Source of the DNA: Cerrena zonata
Taxonomy: Eukaryota; Basidiomycota; Agaricomycetes; Polyporales; Cerrenaceae
Assembly (NCBI GenBank): GCA_038087015.1
Contig: JASBNA010000016.1
Coordinates: 62,001-126,000 of the forward strand
DNA: 64,000 nt
Direction: 5' to 3'
Part shown: piece by piece, positions 53,079 through 64,000 of the stretch
Layout: each line of letters starts with the position of its first letter
How positions within the stretch are numbered: the first letter of the stretch is position 1
The notes under the pieces: generated by a model
What the model was told of the DNA's origin: nothing
The model's input: only the letters and a program-made list of their open reading frames with translations
Databases searched by the model: none
Made by a program: the position numbers and the translations under genes

Positions 53079-53405
53079 CGATCTAGTATTGTGGCTAGAA
53101 GGAAGTTAGTACAGAGATATGTTAGTCTTCTGTAGCCAAAAGGGAGACTTACAGGTATATGTATAGATCCTAGTAAGTACCGATAAACCTGTGCGTGGGT
53201 GGCCGGTGGTGGTGAACGATTAAAGCTGTTCCCGGCGAATCCCGATTATAGTTGCTTACTCGTCGTCCGTGGGTCCATGGTGTGAACAAACCATGACAAG
53301 CGTTTATATATGCTGGCTTTGAATACGCCTCATCCTGCCTCATCAAGCTCAAGCTCAAGCTTCAAACCTTTGTATATCCCTCCTGCCAGTCCTACAATAA
53401 TCACT
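53079..53405. promoter_or_regulatory. Bidirectional promoter of IGDVG/DUF6535 pair 3
   Basis: A 327 bp gap between divergent start codons. It contains TTTATATATG at about 53303, roughly 100 bp before the rightward start, and a short repeat CAAGCT/AAGCTC near 53343. Confidence 0.5.
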
Positions 53406-56146
53406 ATGGAAGATAACTTGAAGGTAACTTTCCACCAAAAATATGTTTGTTTAGTTATTCAGCTTTGTTCAGCCATGTGCCTTTGACGTTTTGGAACATC
53501 GTGGTCCTAACGCGGAGACGACCACGACGCCACACGGCGGAAAACTGCTAAAAGGGTGGGACGCTGTGGACAAACGAATTAGAGATTCTGATGAGAGTAA
53601 AGTGGAAGATTTCAAGGAAGACGTGGATACTCTTCTTGTCTTTGTGGGTGGCTTCCTATTTATCGTTCAATGTGTCTTGTCATGCTTAAATCGACTCACT
53701 GGCAGGCGGGGTTATTCTCAGCTGTCACGACCGCACTTCTCCTTGACTCCTATAAATTTCTTCAAGAGGACAAGACTGATACGACCAATGCTCTTCTGGC
53801 ACAAGTGTATCTGCACTTTGTTAACTCGTCCGCCACACCACTCCCTATCGACAAAATAGCTTGCATTGCTACTTCAACGTGCTCTTTCTCGCCTTCGGCA
53901 TCTGCGAGACAGATCAATTATCTCTGGTTCTCTAGCCTCATTCTCAGCCTCGTGACTGCATCTTTCGGGATGCTTGTAAAACAATGGCTTCGAGAGTATC
54001 TATCCGGAAACCTTGCTATAGGTCGATCGCATCTTCGACTCCGTTTCTTTCGATACATCGGAATGGTCAAATGGAGAGTCTTCAAGATCGCATCTATTTT
54101 GCCTCTCCTTCTTCAAATCGCCTTGGCTTTGTTTTTTGCAGGGCTGTGTATCTTTTCAGCTCACATTGATCCTAGTCTTGGGTCTCTCACATCCACTCTC
54201 GTGGTCGCATGGGCTACCCTCTTTTTCCTTATTCTAGTAGCCCCCGCATTCTCGACGAGATGTCCTTACAAAGTGACATTCTTCAAAGAGTATATGCACT
54301 ATGTGCGCACCTTTCTGAATGAACACCTACACATCGATTATGGCGTTCCAGGTCACCAATCATCACTCTCGCAGGAAATTGTTCAACAACGGCAAATAAC
54401 CTCTTCTCCGTTGGAGGAAGAATTATTTGCCGTCAATCAAGCCTCCTTGACCGAAGATTTGGATATTCTACTCGCCCTTGATTGCGAGTTGGTTGATGAC
54501 GGACTTCTCGAAACTGGCATCAAAGGTCTACTCATATCACATCCCGGAACAGATATCACTCAGGTCCAAAATCCTCGCGAAAAGCAGTTGGTCCCTTGGG
54601 TGATGAAAATCATCCAGAATCGAGTTCAGAGTAGACAAGCAACGAGATTGGATCTCAATTCGAGAATGGCATTAAACGGACAACTAACCATCAAGGCATG
54701 GTCTGCGATTGTTGATATTCTTTCATATGCGATCATCTCATCTCTACATACGTCCGACTCGGATACGGGCCCAGAGAAATCGATGGCAGATGCGGTAACA
54801 ATACTCTTGTCCAACTCGGGTTATCGACTACCCCCTAATGGTCAGAAAGCGCTTGCTGAATGTCTGCGAATAAATCCTTCATTTTTTGCAAATATTCTAT
54901 GTGCGCGTACTTTTGCTCCGCATTTTGCATTCTACCATCAGGGCCGGGACTCGAATCTGGTGCCTACTGGGAAAGATGCCTTTATCATACTACTTAGCTC
55001 TGGAGTGGACGATATTCTAGGTCATCTTCATGGAGATGATCTTCTGGAATCCCTCTCCCAACTACTGTATCATCGTTACAGGATTCCTGCAGATGACAAA
55101 GGCTCAATACATGGTGGCCATAATCTCCTGGATTTCCTGAGAAAACGGGTGTTCATTGACACACTTCCTCGTGTGCGTCTCGATGAACAGGGTGGCTTTG
55201 GCAGGATCCTTGACATGATGTTCGACGAACTCGACATTGTTTTCCGAGTCGATCCATCCTCCGAGTCTTCAATCTCATCTTGGTTAGTGCAAGCTGTCTC
55301 TATCGTCTTCGTCTATGACAAGCATTGGAATGACGATCACTACCGCCGAGTTATTGGGTGGTTATCCCGAAGAAATACACTTCAATGGTATTTACATCTT
55401 GCCAAACCGGCTTTTCGGTCGAACAGCGATATCGATCCTATGAATATATCAGATCTCATGGCAGCGGTGGCCGTAGACTTATTCATGGGCAAGAAAAAGG
55501 GAATGCCAGACTCAGGTATGCTCTTTGCCATCTTTCTGGTTGCGAACATTGCTAAAAATAGATCGTAGCCCAAATTGATCGGAAGTTGATGCTTCGCCAT
55601 ACGTCAGACATCCTAAAAGCCGACTGCGATCCCGATGTACTGGAAGATCCCAGCAGATTGAGGATTGACCATGCTGGACTATGCCATATGATCCTGAATC
55701 TCCTTCAATGGCAGCTTCAGGAGCCGCCGGATGAAGTCCGATCTAAGCAACGAGCGCTGATGAACGCTTGGAATGCAGTCATTCGAGACATGGCGCAAAC
55801 GATGCAGGTGATCGAGTCTGCAGTAGACTTGAACCTGGATTCTATTCGCACTCTTCTCACATTCATCAAATCTTTGGATATCCCGCCAGACTTGAAGGGG
55901 GCTACGGACAACCTGCTATTGACTCTGCAAAGTATATGTCTCGGGTCAGTGGTAGCCAGCAGGGCGGTATATAACTGGGAACACGTCATGGCATCCAAAA
56001 GATCACTAGCATCTGGTAATGGATCCCAAAATGATGCCGCTTCTAGGGATGTTGAAAATCAAGCAGGTAGTAGTGTTCTCAATGGGACCACTGTCGACGA
56101 CCAGAACGGCACTTCTGCATATAACAATGTGTCTGTTTTTAATTAG
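53406..56146 (+). CDS. DUF6535 membrane protein, copy D
   Basis: Exons 53406-53423 (MEDNLK), 53473-53643, 53706-55515 and 55569-56146, 858 aa. Exon 2 carries KEDVDTLLVF. Exon 3 opens with AGLFSAVTTALLLDSYKFLQ, followed by LWFSSLILSLVTASFGMLVK then QWLREY, ILPLLLQIALALFFAGLCIF and a fourth hydrophobic stretch, then TRCPYKV. The soluble remainder is long and helical, and the last ~50 residues are Ser/Asn/Asp-rich. The 18 nt first exon has the same length as that of copy C. It is paired head-to-head with the IGDVG gene at 53078. Function unknown; the conserved membrane core suggests a shared mechanism across copies. Confidence 0.87.
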
Positions 56147-56507
56147 AGCGGTGGCCCCCTCATCCTCCTCTAGTGTCTTCTCTTTGTCACATCAATAGCA
56201 CGTTTCCGTCATGTGTTCTATCCTGAGGAGCTTCTATCAAAGTGCGACTACATTGTGAAATATTTATGACTCGGATGTATTGATCGGTACAGTAGTCTCT
56301 TGGATACCCGGGTTAGTACCCGCCCTTCGCGTTTTAATGATGTATTCCTATTAGTACATACAAACAGATGTGTTTTGTAATGTTTGGTAACGACATCCGA
56401 TAACTTCCTTATTTAGAAAACCATCACCCTAAAGGGAATCGCACAAGTACGCATCAGAGAGAATGCTCGTAAATTCGGATTAGTAGCTAGTCAATATGGG
56501 TACTGGT
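56147..56507. other. Convergent intergenic region
   Basis: About 360 bp between the 3' ends of DUF6535 copy D and P450-3. AT-rich, no gene seen. Confidence 0.5.
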
Positions 56508-58563
56508 TTATTCTTGGCGCTTCCTGAAAAGTAGCTTGATACTGGGGTCTGGGGAAACACTCGCCGAAAACCATATGTTTTTAGGACGTTCAGTGTCGCC
56601 CTCAAACCTCACATCATAGTTCATAAGAAGATGAGCCATCATCGCTTTCAGCTCGTTGACTGCAAAGAAGCGACCAGGGCTACAAGTAAATATAGTTGAA
56701 AATAAGTGAAACAGTTCGTAATCGCCTGCAAATTGACATACCATGCGTGTCTCCCGTGACCGAATGCAATATAATCCGAAGATGTACTGACGAAGTGATG
56801 CTTAGTATTCTCACCGTCCTCATCTCTCATGTCAGAGAAACGCCACGGATTGAATACGCTGGCGTCGTGATAGTTCTCCTCATCCATGTGAGTGCAAAAG
56901 ACTGGAGCGACCATCAGTGTCCCGACAGGAATAAGTGTGCCGTTGGAAAGTGTGATATCCTGGAGTGCAACACGCATCACACTGACTGAACGAATGTTTT
57001 TCGGATACATCAAAAATACAGAATAGACAGACACGATAGAGACTTACAGCTGGTAATTCCGTTAATCCTCTGATTCTCGCGCATAAAGCTGTCCAGCTTT
57101 CGAAGTTTTTGTAGAGCCGTCTTCGTCCATCCCTCTTCCTTGATAACTATCTCAATTTCTTCACGGAGAGGCTTGATGCACTCCGGATGCGCTGCAAGAG
57201 TGTACAGGGCTTGAGTGAAGCTCTACGAGAAAACGTCAAGGTGAATGATGGTACTTTCAGATGGAAGCGATATCTTACGCTCGAAGACGTGTGAATAGCA
57301 GCGAAGTTTGTGATAAGAATCGATCGCACGACAGTGTCCATCTTGTCCCCTCGTGCAACAGCATCCTCGAGGGACCATTGCAATAAATCATCCTAGCTGC
57401 CATTCAGTTGACATGCCAGTTAACGTTGAGTTACACTACACATACCGGTTTATCCGGCCAGGCATCTCCAGTCTCGTCAATTCGTCGAAGGCGTTCTTCA
57501 ATTAGTGGGTTCAGGAACGTCTCTCCCTTCTTTATTCCTTGTTTGGATTCGTTTACAAACCGACCAATGAAGCTAGAGAGAGAGAGTAAGAAGCCAATGA
57601 CATTGACACCTATATGTATAAAAGGTGACAAACGGTTTCAGGATATGGGGAGTCAAGCCGAGCAGTTTCCTTGTTCTGGCCACTGAGAGCGTATGAAAAA
57701 TAGAAAGATTGAGATACTCTTCGTTACGACCTGTTTAATTAGATGTCAGATTACGAGGAGTTTTACACTCGTGGCATATATATGGAACACACATAAGGGA
57801 CGTCCCACAAATACCCTACTGCTCACACGGGCAACGATCTTCTGCATAGCGGGTAAAACAGTAATAGAAGTCCAATCTGTCATAGTGAATCCGTCATAAT
57901 CAGAAATAAAATCGCGCTTTGTTTAACTCACCGTCTCTTGCTGGTATGAGGTCGTTGAAAGACGCAATGATTTCATCTTGTATATCGGGAAGTAGAGCAG
58001 CCAGTGAGCGTGTTAATTTATTTCGAATGAGGTCCATATGTATAGCCGATCCCTCTCCAAAAGTGTATTTCAATTGAACCAACTGTTGCAGTATCGTCAA
58101 TAGTCACAAGACAAAATAGATGTGAAAAGTCCTACGTCTTCAGCAGCCGCTTGAAAAGACACCATCTCATCAGGCATTCGACGAAGTTCGTCCACGAGCT
58201 CTGGCCCACTAAAAACAACGACCCAACGATCTAGCATGGCGATCTTGAAGATACCACCTTTGTACTACCATACATTCATGTCAGTTGTGACATGACAGCG
58301 ATGCAAAGCGACGTTTACCTTCTGATAGCCTTCCTTCATTATTTCCTTCGCATGTCGAACTAGGCGGAATGCGCCACGGTAGGAGAGGAGTGGTAGGGAA
58401 GATCCTCCGACAGTGGGAATATAAGGTAACTACGTATAATAGCATTATTTCAACTCCAGCGGAACGTGTAGGTGAACATACGTACATTCGCATATCGCCA
58501 CCTGTAGAAGAAAATCGCTAACAGGGCAGCAAAGATATACGTGAAGGGGATTGGGATAGTCAT
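56508..58563 (-). CDS. Cytochrome P450-3 (same subfamily, opposite strand)
   Basis: Multi-exon P450 about 500 aa with the motif order of P450-1 and -2. N-terminal anchor (YIFAALLAIFFYRWRYAN), helix-I region TNFAAIHTSSS, an ExxR motif in MRENQR, the NPWRFS block, and the heme loop FGHGRHACPGRFFAVNELK split by an intron at the Cys. Like its relatives it has A-I-H-T-S-S in helix I. It faces DUF6535 copy D tail to tail. The exon junctions I could place keep the frame. The copy on the opposite strand beyond the GH3 gene and the third accessory pair suggests one P450 family was dispersed locally. Confidence 0.88.
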
Positions 58564-58603
58564 GACAGTCTCTGAGAAAGACAACTCACCTGAAGTTAGG
58601 GGA

Positions 58604-58611
58604 CTTTTATA
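58604..58611 (-). promoter_or_regulatory. TATA box of P450-3
   Basis: TATAAAAG on the minus strand, about 41-48 bp upstream of the ATG at 58563. Confidence 0.6.
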
Positions 58612-59351
58612 CATTTTTTATTCTCAACCCACGCTGTTGTATGCCTGTCATGAGGCATTATGCGAAGCCCGGAAGACACGTCTTTCGAAGCATCTACCCC
58701 ACTAAGAATAGCACATCGGAGGCAGTACCGACTGCTTACCTGAAACTTGTTGAGTAACATTGAGATGTTGTGGTCAGGTTGTAAGCCCCTTTGACGAAGA
58801 AGGAAACCGGTCTCCGTTGTCTGCTGGTTCTTTCAAAGCTCACAGAGCAAGAAATGGAAGCCAATTTAGCTAGTTACAGCATGGATGACCTAAAGTCATC
58901 AGCGTAACAATAGAAATAAGCAAGTCAGCGACCTGGACACAACACAACTCATAGGTCTGAGGCCTGGCTGGTGTCGCGCGCGGCAGAAGGAACGGAAGAT
59001 CGACCAAATTAAAGCAATCATTAATAAGGTTTGAAGATATGTAAGCCCTTGGGGACTGGTATTAATACCGATCATAGGAAATGAGTATGAATTGTATATC
59101 TTTGTTGAGGATCCTCGAAGGATTGATGTTCGTAAGCGCCAGAAGACATACCCTAGCAGGAGATCCCATTACCATTATCTAGAATGCGGTTACATATGGA
59201 GGATCTGTATCTGTATCTTGAGCACTTATCAGAAAATGAATGAGGGCAGGTCCAGTATGAGCTAGGCAGGCCAACAAAGATCAACAAAGACATACGTCAT
59301 ACTATATGTAGCCATATGCAAACCGCAGCTTGCCGCCTCCACATATCTTGA
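58612..59351. other. Intergenic region
   Basis: About 740 bp between two divergent genes (P450-3 leftward, small mitochondrial-like protein rightward). No coding exon supported. Confidence 0.45.
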
Positions 59352-60052
59352 ATGATCCCTGCTAGAACATTACAGCCTCTCCAGTGTTATCTACGCAACC
59401 ACGTCGGTCTTGCACTAAACACATACCAACCAGCATTTTGTCGCCCATTCGAGCTTCCCGTTCCCCCACAGGCATACTATAGTACAATGGCTTCTGAGGC
59501 AGATCACGCACCTGGAACCCCTGAGTGGTTGCAGGACAGACTCGCCAAGTTGCTCAAAGCCCCGCACATCTCGATCCCCAGACCAACTGGCGCATTGGCT
59601 CACATCCGAATGGGACCGGGTCCAATTGACCTTTTCAGCACGTATTATGCCAACTTTTTCACCAGCGATGCAAAGGGGGTTGTTGCGGGGAAGGAGGTCG
59701 ACCGCGAGGGATTGAAACAGGCACTCCTCGCTTTACAGAAGAAGTGGCACGTCGATTCGGCTAAGTTTACTCCTCAAGCATCAGTTGAGAACGCAGAGCA
59801 TCCGGTAAGTTATATAGCATGACGCAGAACATATCAGAGTCTCATCTCAGAGTAGATTGTGACGGCGTTCTCTTGGTCCCCTCGGAATTTCTCCAAGGAG
59901 TCCGCAGCAGTGACAGCCTCAGCAGCGTAAGTGCATATATCCGATATGCTGTTACCCAGAACTAACAGCTAGACTACAGTGTTCAGGAAGAAGGCGGTAC
60001 ACAGCGGATAAGTTCCTTGATGTTGGAAGGAGACTCTGAGCTTTTTGCTTGA
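59352..60052 (+). CDS. Small conserved protein, possibly NTF2-like, with mitochondrial-type presequence
   Basis: Three exons (59352-59804, 59856-59926, 59980-60052), 198 aa. The first ~45 residues are rich in Arg, Leu and Tyr without acids and end before an internal Met (YYST then MASEAD), resembling a mitochondrial presequence. Starting at 59486 instead would give a cytosolic form of about 154 aa, so dual targeting is possible. The mature part has a helix-rich section (LFSTYYANFFTSDAKG) and then alternating strands (IVTAFSWSPRN), which could be an NTF2/SnoaL-like cone fold; that is a guess. The last residues are GDSELFA. Splice phases agree at both introns. Confidence 0.65.
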
Positions 60053-61033
60053 ATTGTTGGGACAGATACGAGGTCGAAGCAGATGTATCGTTAATTACAA
60101 AGCTGTAGAAGTAGCTTCCTTGAGAATGGATATGTTGAGAAACTGATGCTGCATACTCAATATTTGATTCCAAGCAACGGCGGTGTCTTGAACTTGTGGA
60201 GTCGACTCGGAGAGCTCCCGGCTATTATTGCTTACATAAGGGCATTGCGGACCATGGGCGCCTAAGAGATGTCTGTGTATACACCACGCGTCCGGCTAGC
60301 AGGCCGTCACCCAGAATGACGTGGCCAAAGAAGCAAAGAAGCAACGCTGTTGACTTGCTCTTGACAGTTTGTTTGTCAGTGTTATATGCGGGTCGGGACG
60401 GGTCAATCAAAGATAAGAGAACCATCCCGCCCTCCCCGCCCCCATCCAGAAGTAGACTGCGTAGATCCCCGCCCTCTTCCTTAAAAGTACTACTTGCATA
60501 TGTTCTACGTGGTATGACTTTGACCCGATGCCTCCTGCTAGAACAATATAACTTGATTCTCTGTCATGTCCTGTGAATGCGGTGGGTGGGCTCCTCGGTG
60601 TTTGTTGCTTTTGGTAAGTATTTGTTGTACCGTCGTGTGGTCGTTGATGCTATTAACTCTTACAACGATCGTCTAGAACATTTTAGTGCTCAGGAGAATG
60701 TCTCGGACTGCATGCCGGTGTTTCAGAACCTGCACCATGCAAGAATTCATATGCTTTACTCCAAGGAAGTTTTGTTTGTATCATCCTTTTCTGACGGAAA
60801 ACCTTGAATATACGGTCTGTGTCCTTTCTGTCTTTATGTTTTCTAATTTTTGCTGTCTTGTCGCATCGCATCTCAGCTTTAGCAACCTTACAGAATGAAA
60901 TCCGACGATCATTTACTTCATGCGCAAGACTCGGAGTCGTCCCAGTCTGACCCAGTGTCATTCACCCCCAATATCCCCCCCCCCCCCCCCCCTCTACCAT
61001 TCTCTCCCTCGCCTGCACTCAGCAATTATATCA
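60053..61033. other. Region upstream of the transposase
   Basis: About 980 bp with no supported gene. It may include the left end of the transposable element, but no convincing terminal inverted repeat or target-site duplication was recognised by eye. Confidence 0.4.
60975..60992 (+). repeat. Run of 18 C
   Basis: An uninterrupted homopolymer of 18 cytosines 42 bp before the proposed transposase start. Open frames on either side differ by phase across it, so its length decides whether a longer N-terminus (Ser/Asp-rich, then poly-Pro) is joined. Such runs are error-prone in sequencing. Confidence 0.9.
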
Positions 61034-64000
61034 ATGAGCAAATCATTTCATTTGGCCGAAGACGGACTGCCTGCCGGTGTGGTGGACCCATTATCTTGGG
61101 ATAATCGAAGACTTGATGTCACGGTATGTTTGTATATGTCCAAAACATTCTCCTGTGACGATGCTGATAGTAATAATATATATAGATTAATTTGAATCAT
61201 CTGTATTGCTCAGAAGAGCAACGCCAGGCCATCCTTCAACTCCCCACATCTGAACGGTGGACTCAACATTGTTTTAGCCTCACTGCTGAGCAACAGGCTC
61301 GGGCGAATACGATGCTTAGACAGCATCAACTCGATGCGGAGTCTCTGGAGATGCTCGAAAGCCGTTGGAGCGTTGCCTGGAGTAATTCGTGGATGCGAAA
61401 GGGTAGTAACGAACGTGTCCATCGGACATTGTACCAATGGTAATATCCCAGCCGCTTCATTATTGATGTAACTTGTTGTAAATTTGAATCCTAATATCAT
61501 ATTAATCTCAAAGTGTTTGTGGCTATGATACAAATTCACGAAAGAAAGGCAAGAAAAAACAAGAGCGATGTGACTCAGAAGTCAAGTCTAAACCATCATC
61601 GGCGAGCCAATGTGAACGTCGAGCACCATACGACTTTACTGGATGTCTCGTACATGCCGACATTACACATATCGGCTCACATCCCCCAACTATCCTTCGT
61701 ATTATTGGCTATTTTTCCCATAATAACGCATGCGTTACTTCAAAGCTGAAACGTTTCCCCTCTATACCGCTTCACCCCCATGTTTGGGAGGTTGCTTTAC
61801 GGCAGATTCGCAAAGGTGCCGGGTATGTTGCTCTCATCGTTGTTCTAGTATTGTCATGCCTGATTAGTACTCTACTTACCACACACTTTAGTATTAATGC
61901 GATTCAAAGTGAGAACATCTCTCTCTTTGAATCTAGTGCATACAAGGACCAAACAGCCCATACCAACAATCCACTTTCCGCTAATTATCGCTTCCTCATA
62001 CGTTCTGGCGATTTCAGTCGTTTATATCGCCGTCATAATCTTGAAACATACGGAATTGATGTTAGTGTTAGGGCAGAGCACAATGTCGACAATTGGCTCA
62101 ATCCAAACAATAAACACTTCCGGAAGTCTATTTTCGACAGTGTCTTCCATTACGCTGCCCGAACTTGTGAAGAAGATCGATTCAAAGTTTGTATCGCCTC
62201 ATCAGAGATGCGTGAAGCTGCATGGAAATACTGTCATAACAAGCAACTATTGCTTGATGGTACTTTCGGTTTATGCACATCACGACTACTTCTTTGGATT
62301 GCTATGGGCATCGACGAGTCTGGGAGTGGCATACCTGTCGCTCTGTTCTTGTTTTCTGCTCCTACCGGCAATCGAGCTACTCACGCTGGCTATAACACTT
62401 CAATCTTAGCCGAACTTCTGGGCACTTGGCACAACTGGCTGGGTAGTTGTTACGACGAACCTTTCAAGCCATACGTTGCTATGACTGATACCGACCTTAA
62501 GGAGCGCGGCGCCCTCGTCCTCATCTGGAAAGACATCATTCTCCTCCTCTGTAAATTTCACGTACGTCAATGTTGGACGAACAAAAGGAAGGCCCTACGT
62601 ATCTCCGCAGGTGGATCACATTGGAAGGCTATGGTACGCTCACGATTTCTTTCATTGGAAGAAGCGTAAGTAGAGTCATTTTCACACATGATCGAAACTC
62701 ATAATATCTTATGTATCAGGTTATTGGAGACAACAAACCATTCAAATGCAAGAGACCTTATTACTAACGAACGCAAAGAATGTGAAAAGCTGCAAAGAAT
62801 GCAGGACCCAGAAGCTAACACTACCGGCGAGGCGGGTATATGTTTCCTTGAATATCTTATGTTCCAATGGATGCCGATCGAGATATGGTGTAGCTGGTCT
62901 CGTTTCGGACGGGAAAATGCTGCGACGCGCCTTGGAATTCCAACCGCAAAGGTCTTGACAACGACGAATAACCTTGAAGCACTTAATGGTAGTCTGAAAC
63001 GGAAATATCTTGATGAATGGAAACGCGCAGGTCATCGTCTACGTTTTGATGTCTTGATATATCACCTCGCCAAACATATCCTCCCACATATCTACGCCCG
63101 TCGTCGAACTGATCTACATTATGTCCAATGGCGGGCCCAACGTTTCCTCTTCGCTTCCGGTGGTGATGTCATTGCTACACAGCATGGACGAGGGCATCCT
63201 ACCAAACTCAGAACATGGTTTACTCCCGACGAGAACCGAGACTTGGCAGCCCAACGCCTCTTTGCAGGGGGTAATATTAAACCTATCCCGAGTGGTCGAC
63301 AGTACGAACTATGGGCCAGATGTACATCTGAGTCCCATTCCGATGTTTCTTACTGGCTAACGGTACACCCTACTGGCTCGGCAACATGCACTTGTCTTGA
63401 CTGGATGCATAGAGGTGGAGCATGCAAGCATTTACGAGCGTTCCGGAAAGTGATCGAGCAATGGAGTCGAAATGGAATATTAGAGCATCCGTTTCTATTC
63501 GCGTCTTCACAGATTGAAGCAGAGGAAGTTGACGTGCGCAATGAGTGCTGGTATGCATCCAAATATCTACTCGCCATCACTCACTCGCCCTCCGCTTCTA
63601 ATATTTCAAGCGGTTTGATTCTTGATGCTAATCGTATTCGATTGGACGGGGATCATACTACACGCCCACCTCACATGTCAGTAACTGCGGAAACCCATTT
63701 CCTCCTTCCCCCGACCATTCCTGAGTCTGAGATGCCATCGCTTGCGCAAGAGGCAATGCTGCATTCCGATTGCATACGTGATGAAGACATCGTATCGTCA
63801 CATCATGAATTGGATCCACATTCAAACAACGAGAATCTATCCCCTGAAGCCCACGCGTCTAGATTGTTACCAGGAAGCGACAACTCTCGAAAACGTACCT
63901 TTGCATCACAGGTTTCCTGTAATGCTGCCGCTCTGTCCACCCAACTCCAGCAGCAGTTACATCATGACATCAATACTGCCCTTCCAATTCTCCACGGCAT
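61034..64000 (+). CDS. Mutator-like (MULE) transposase with SWIM zinc finger, truncated by window end
   Basis: Exons 61034-61123, 61186-61439, 61514-61822, 61892-62665 and 62720 to beyond 64000, at least 900 aa and open to the edge. Every junction keeps phase. An N-terminal zinc-binding type segment (CVCGYDTN ... GCLVHADITH) resembles the FAR1/WRKY-like fingers of Mutator transposases. The DDE catalytic core shows LLLDGTFGLC (first Asp), AMTDTDLKERGAL (second Asp) and NLEALNG (likely Glu). A SWIM finger follows: CTCLDWMHRGGACKH. No stop or frame break is seen, so the element may be active or recently so. The DNA ends lie outside or were not found. Confidence 0.85.

Overview
The window is nuclear DNA from a filamentous basidiomycete, almost certainly an Agaricomycete. 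The evidence is intron-dense genes with 45-100 bp GT-AG introns, several DUF6535 membrane proteins, a Mutator-like SWIM-finger transposase, and classes of P450, GH3 and FAD monooxygenase genes common in these fungi. Exon models were read by hand from splice junctions and protein homology. Many internal junctions are firm because reading frame and family motifs agree on both sides; start codons are less certain.

Layout. At 0-13 kb lie ordinary genes: a zinc-cluster-like protein, a flavin monooxygenase, a TKL-like kinase, tRNA-Phe(GAA), tRNA-dihydrouridine synthase and the ubiquilin Dsk2. At 11.4-20 kb is an accessory block with a WD40-bearing protein head-to-head with a DUF6535 gene, a second tandem DUF6535 gene, and a decayed fragment of the neighbouring carboxylase gene. 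At 20-27.6 kb are the methylcrotonoyl-CoA carboxylase alpha subunit and an ISWI remodeller, transcribed divergently. At 27.9-32.7 kb is a second head-to-head DUF6535/accessory pair. A cohesin-loader gene (Scc4/MAU2) follows at 33.4-36.2 kb. At 36.8-39.8 kb are broken remains of the same accessory genes: a DUF6535/accessory chimera and a frameshifted WD40 copy. At 42-51 kb are two tandem P450s and a secreted GH3 beta-glucosidase. At 51.5-56.1 kb is a third head-to-head pair. A third related P450 lies at 56.5-58.6 kb on the opposite strand. A small mitochondrial-looking protein and a Mutator-like transposase that runs off the end close the window.

The most interesting signal is a repeated two-gene module. 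A four-helix membrane protein (DUF6535) is divergently paired with a multi-exon protein that has no family I recognise, called here the IGDVG-module protein. The pairing occurs three times, and the module is also found decayed. IGDVG-module exon lengths are strongly conserved (305 nt first exon, 42/45 nt and 57 nt internal exons), while the C-termini differ: eight WD40 repeats in one, unrelated tails in the others. Tandem duplication, decay, chimerism and C-terminal replacement suggest a rapidly evolving recognition or defence-type locus. That function is inference only.

Likely one-base frame breaks were found in three genes: the WD40 IGDVG gene, its inverted WD40 copy, and the cohesin loader. 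They are either real lesions or assembly indels.
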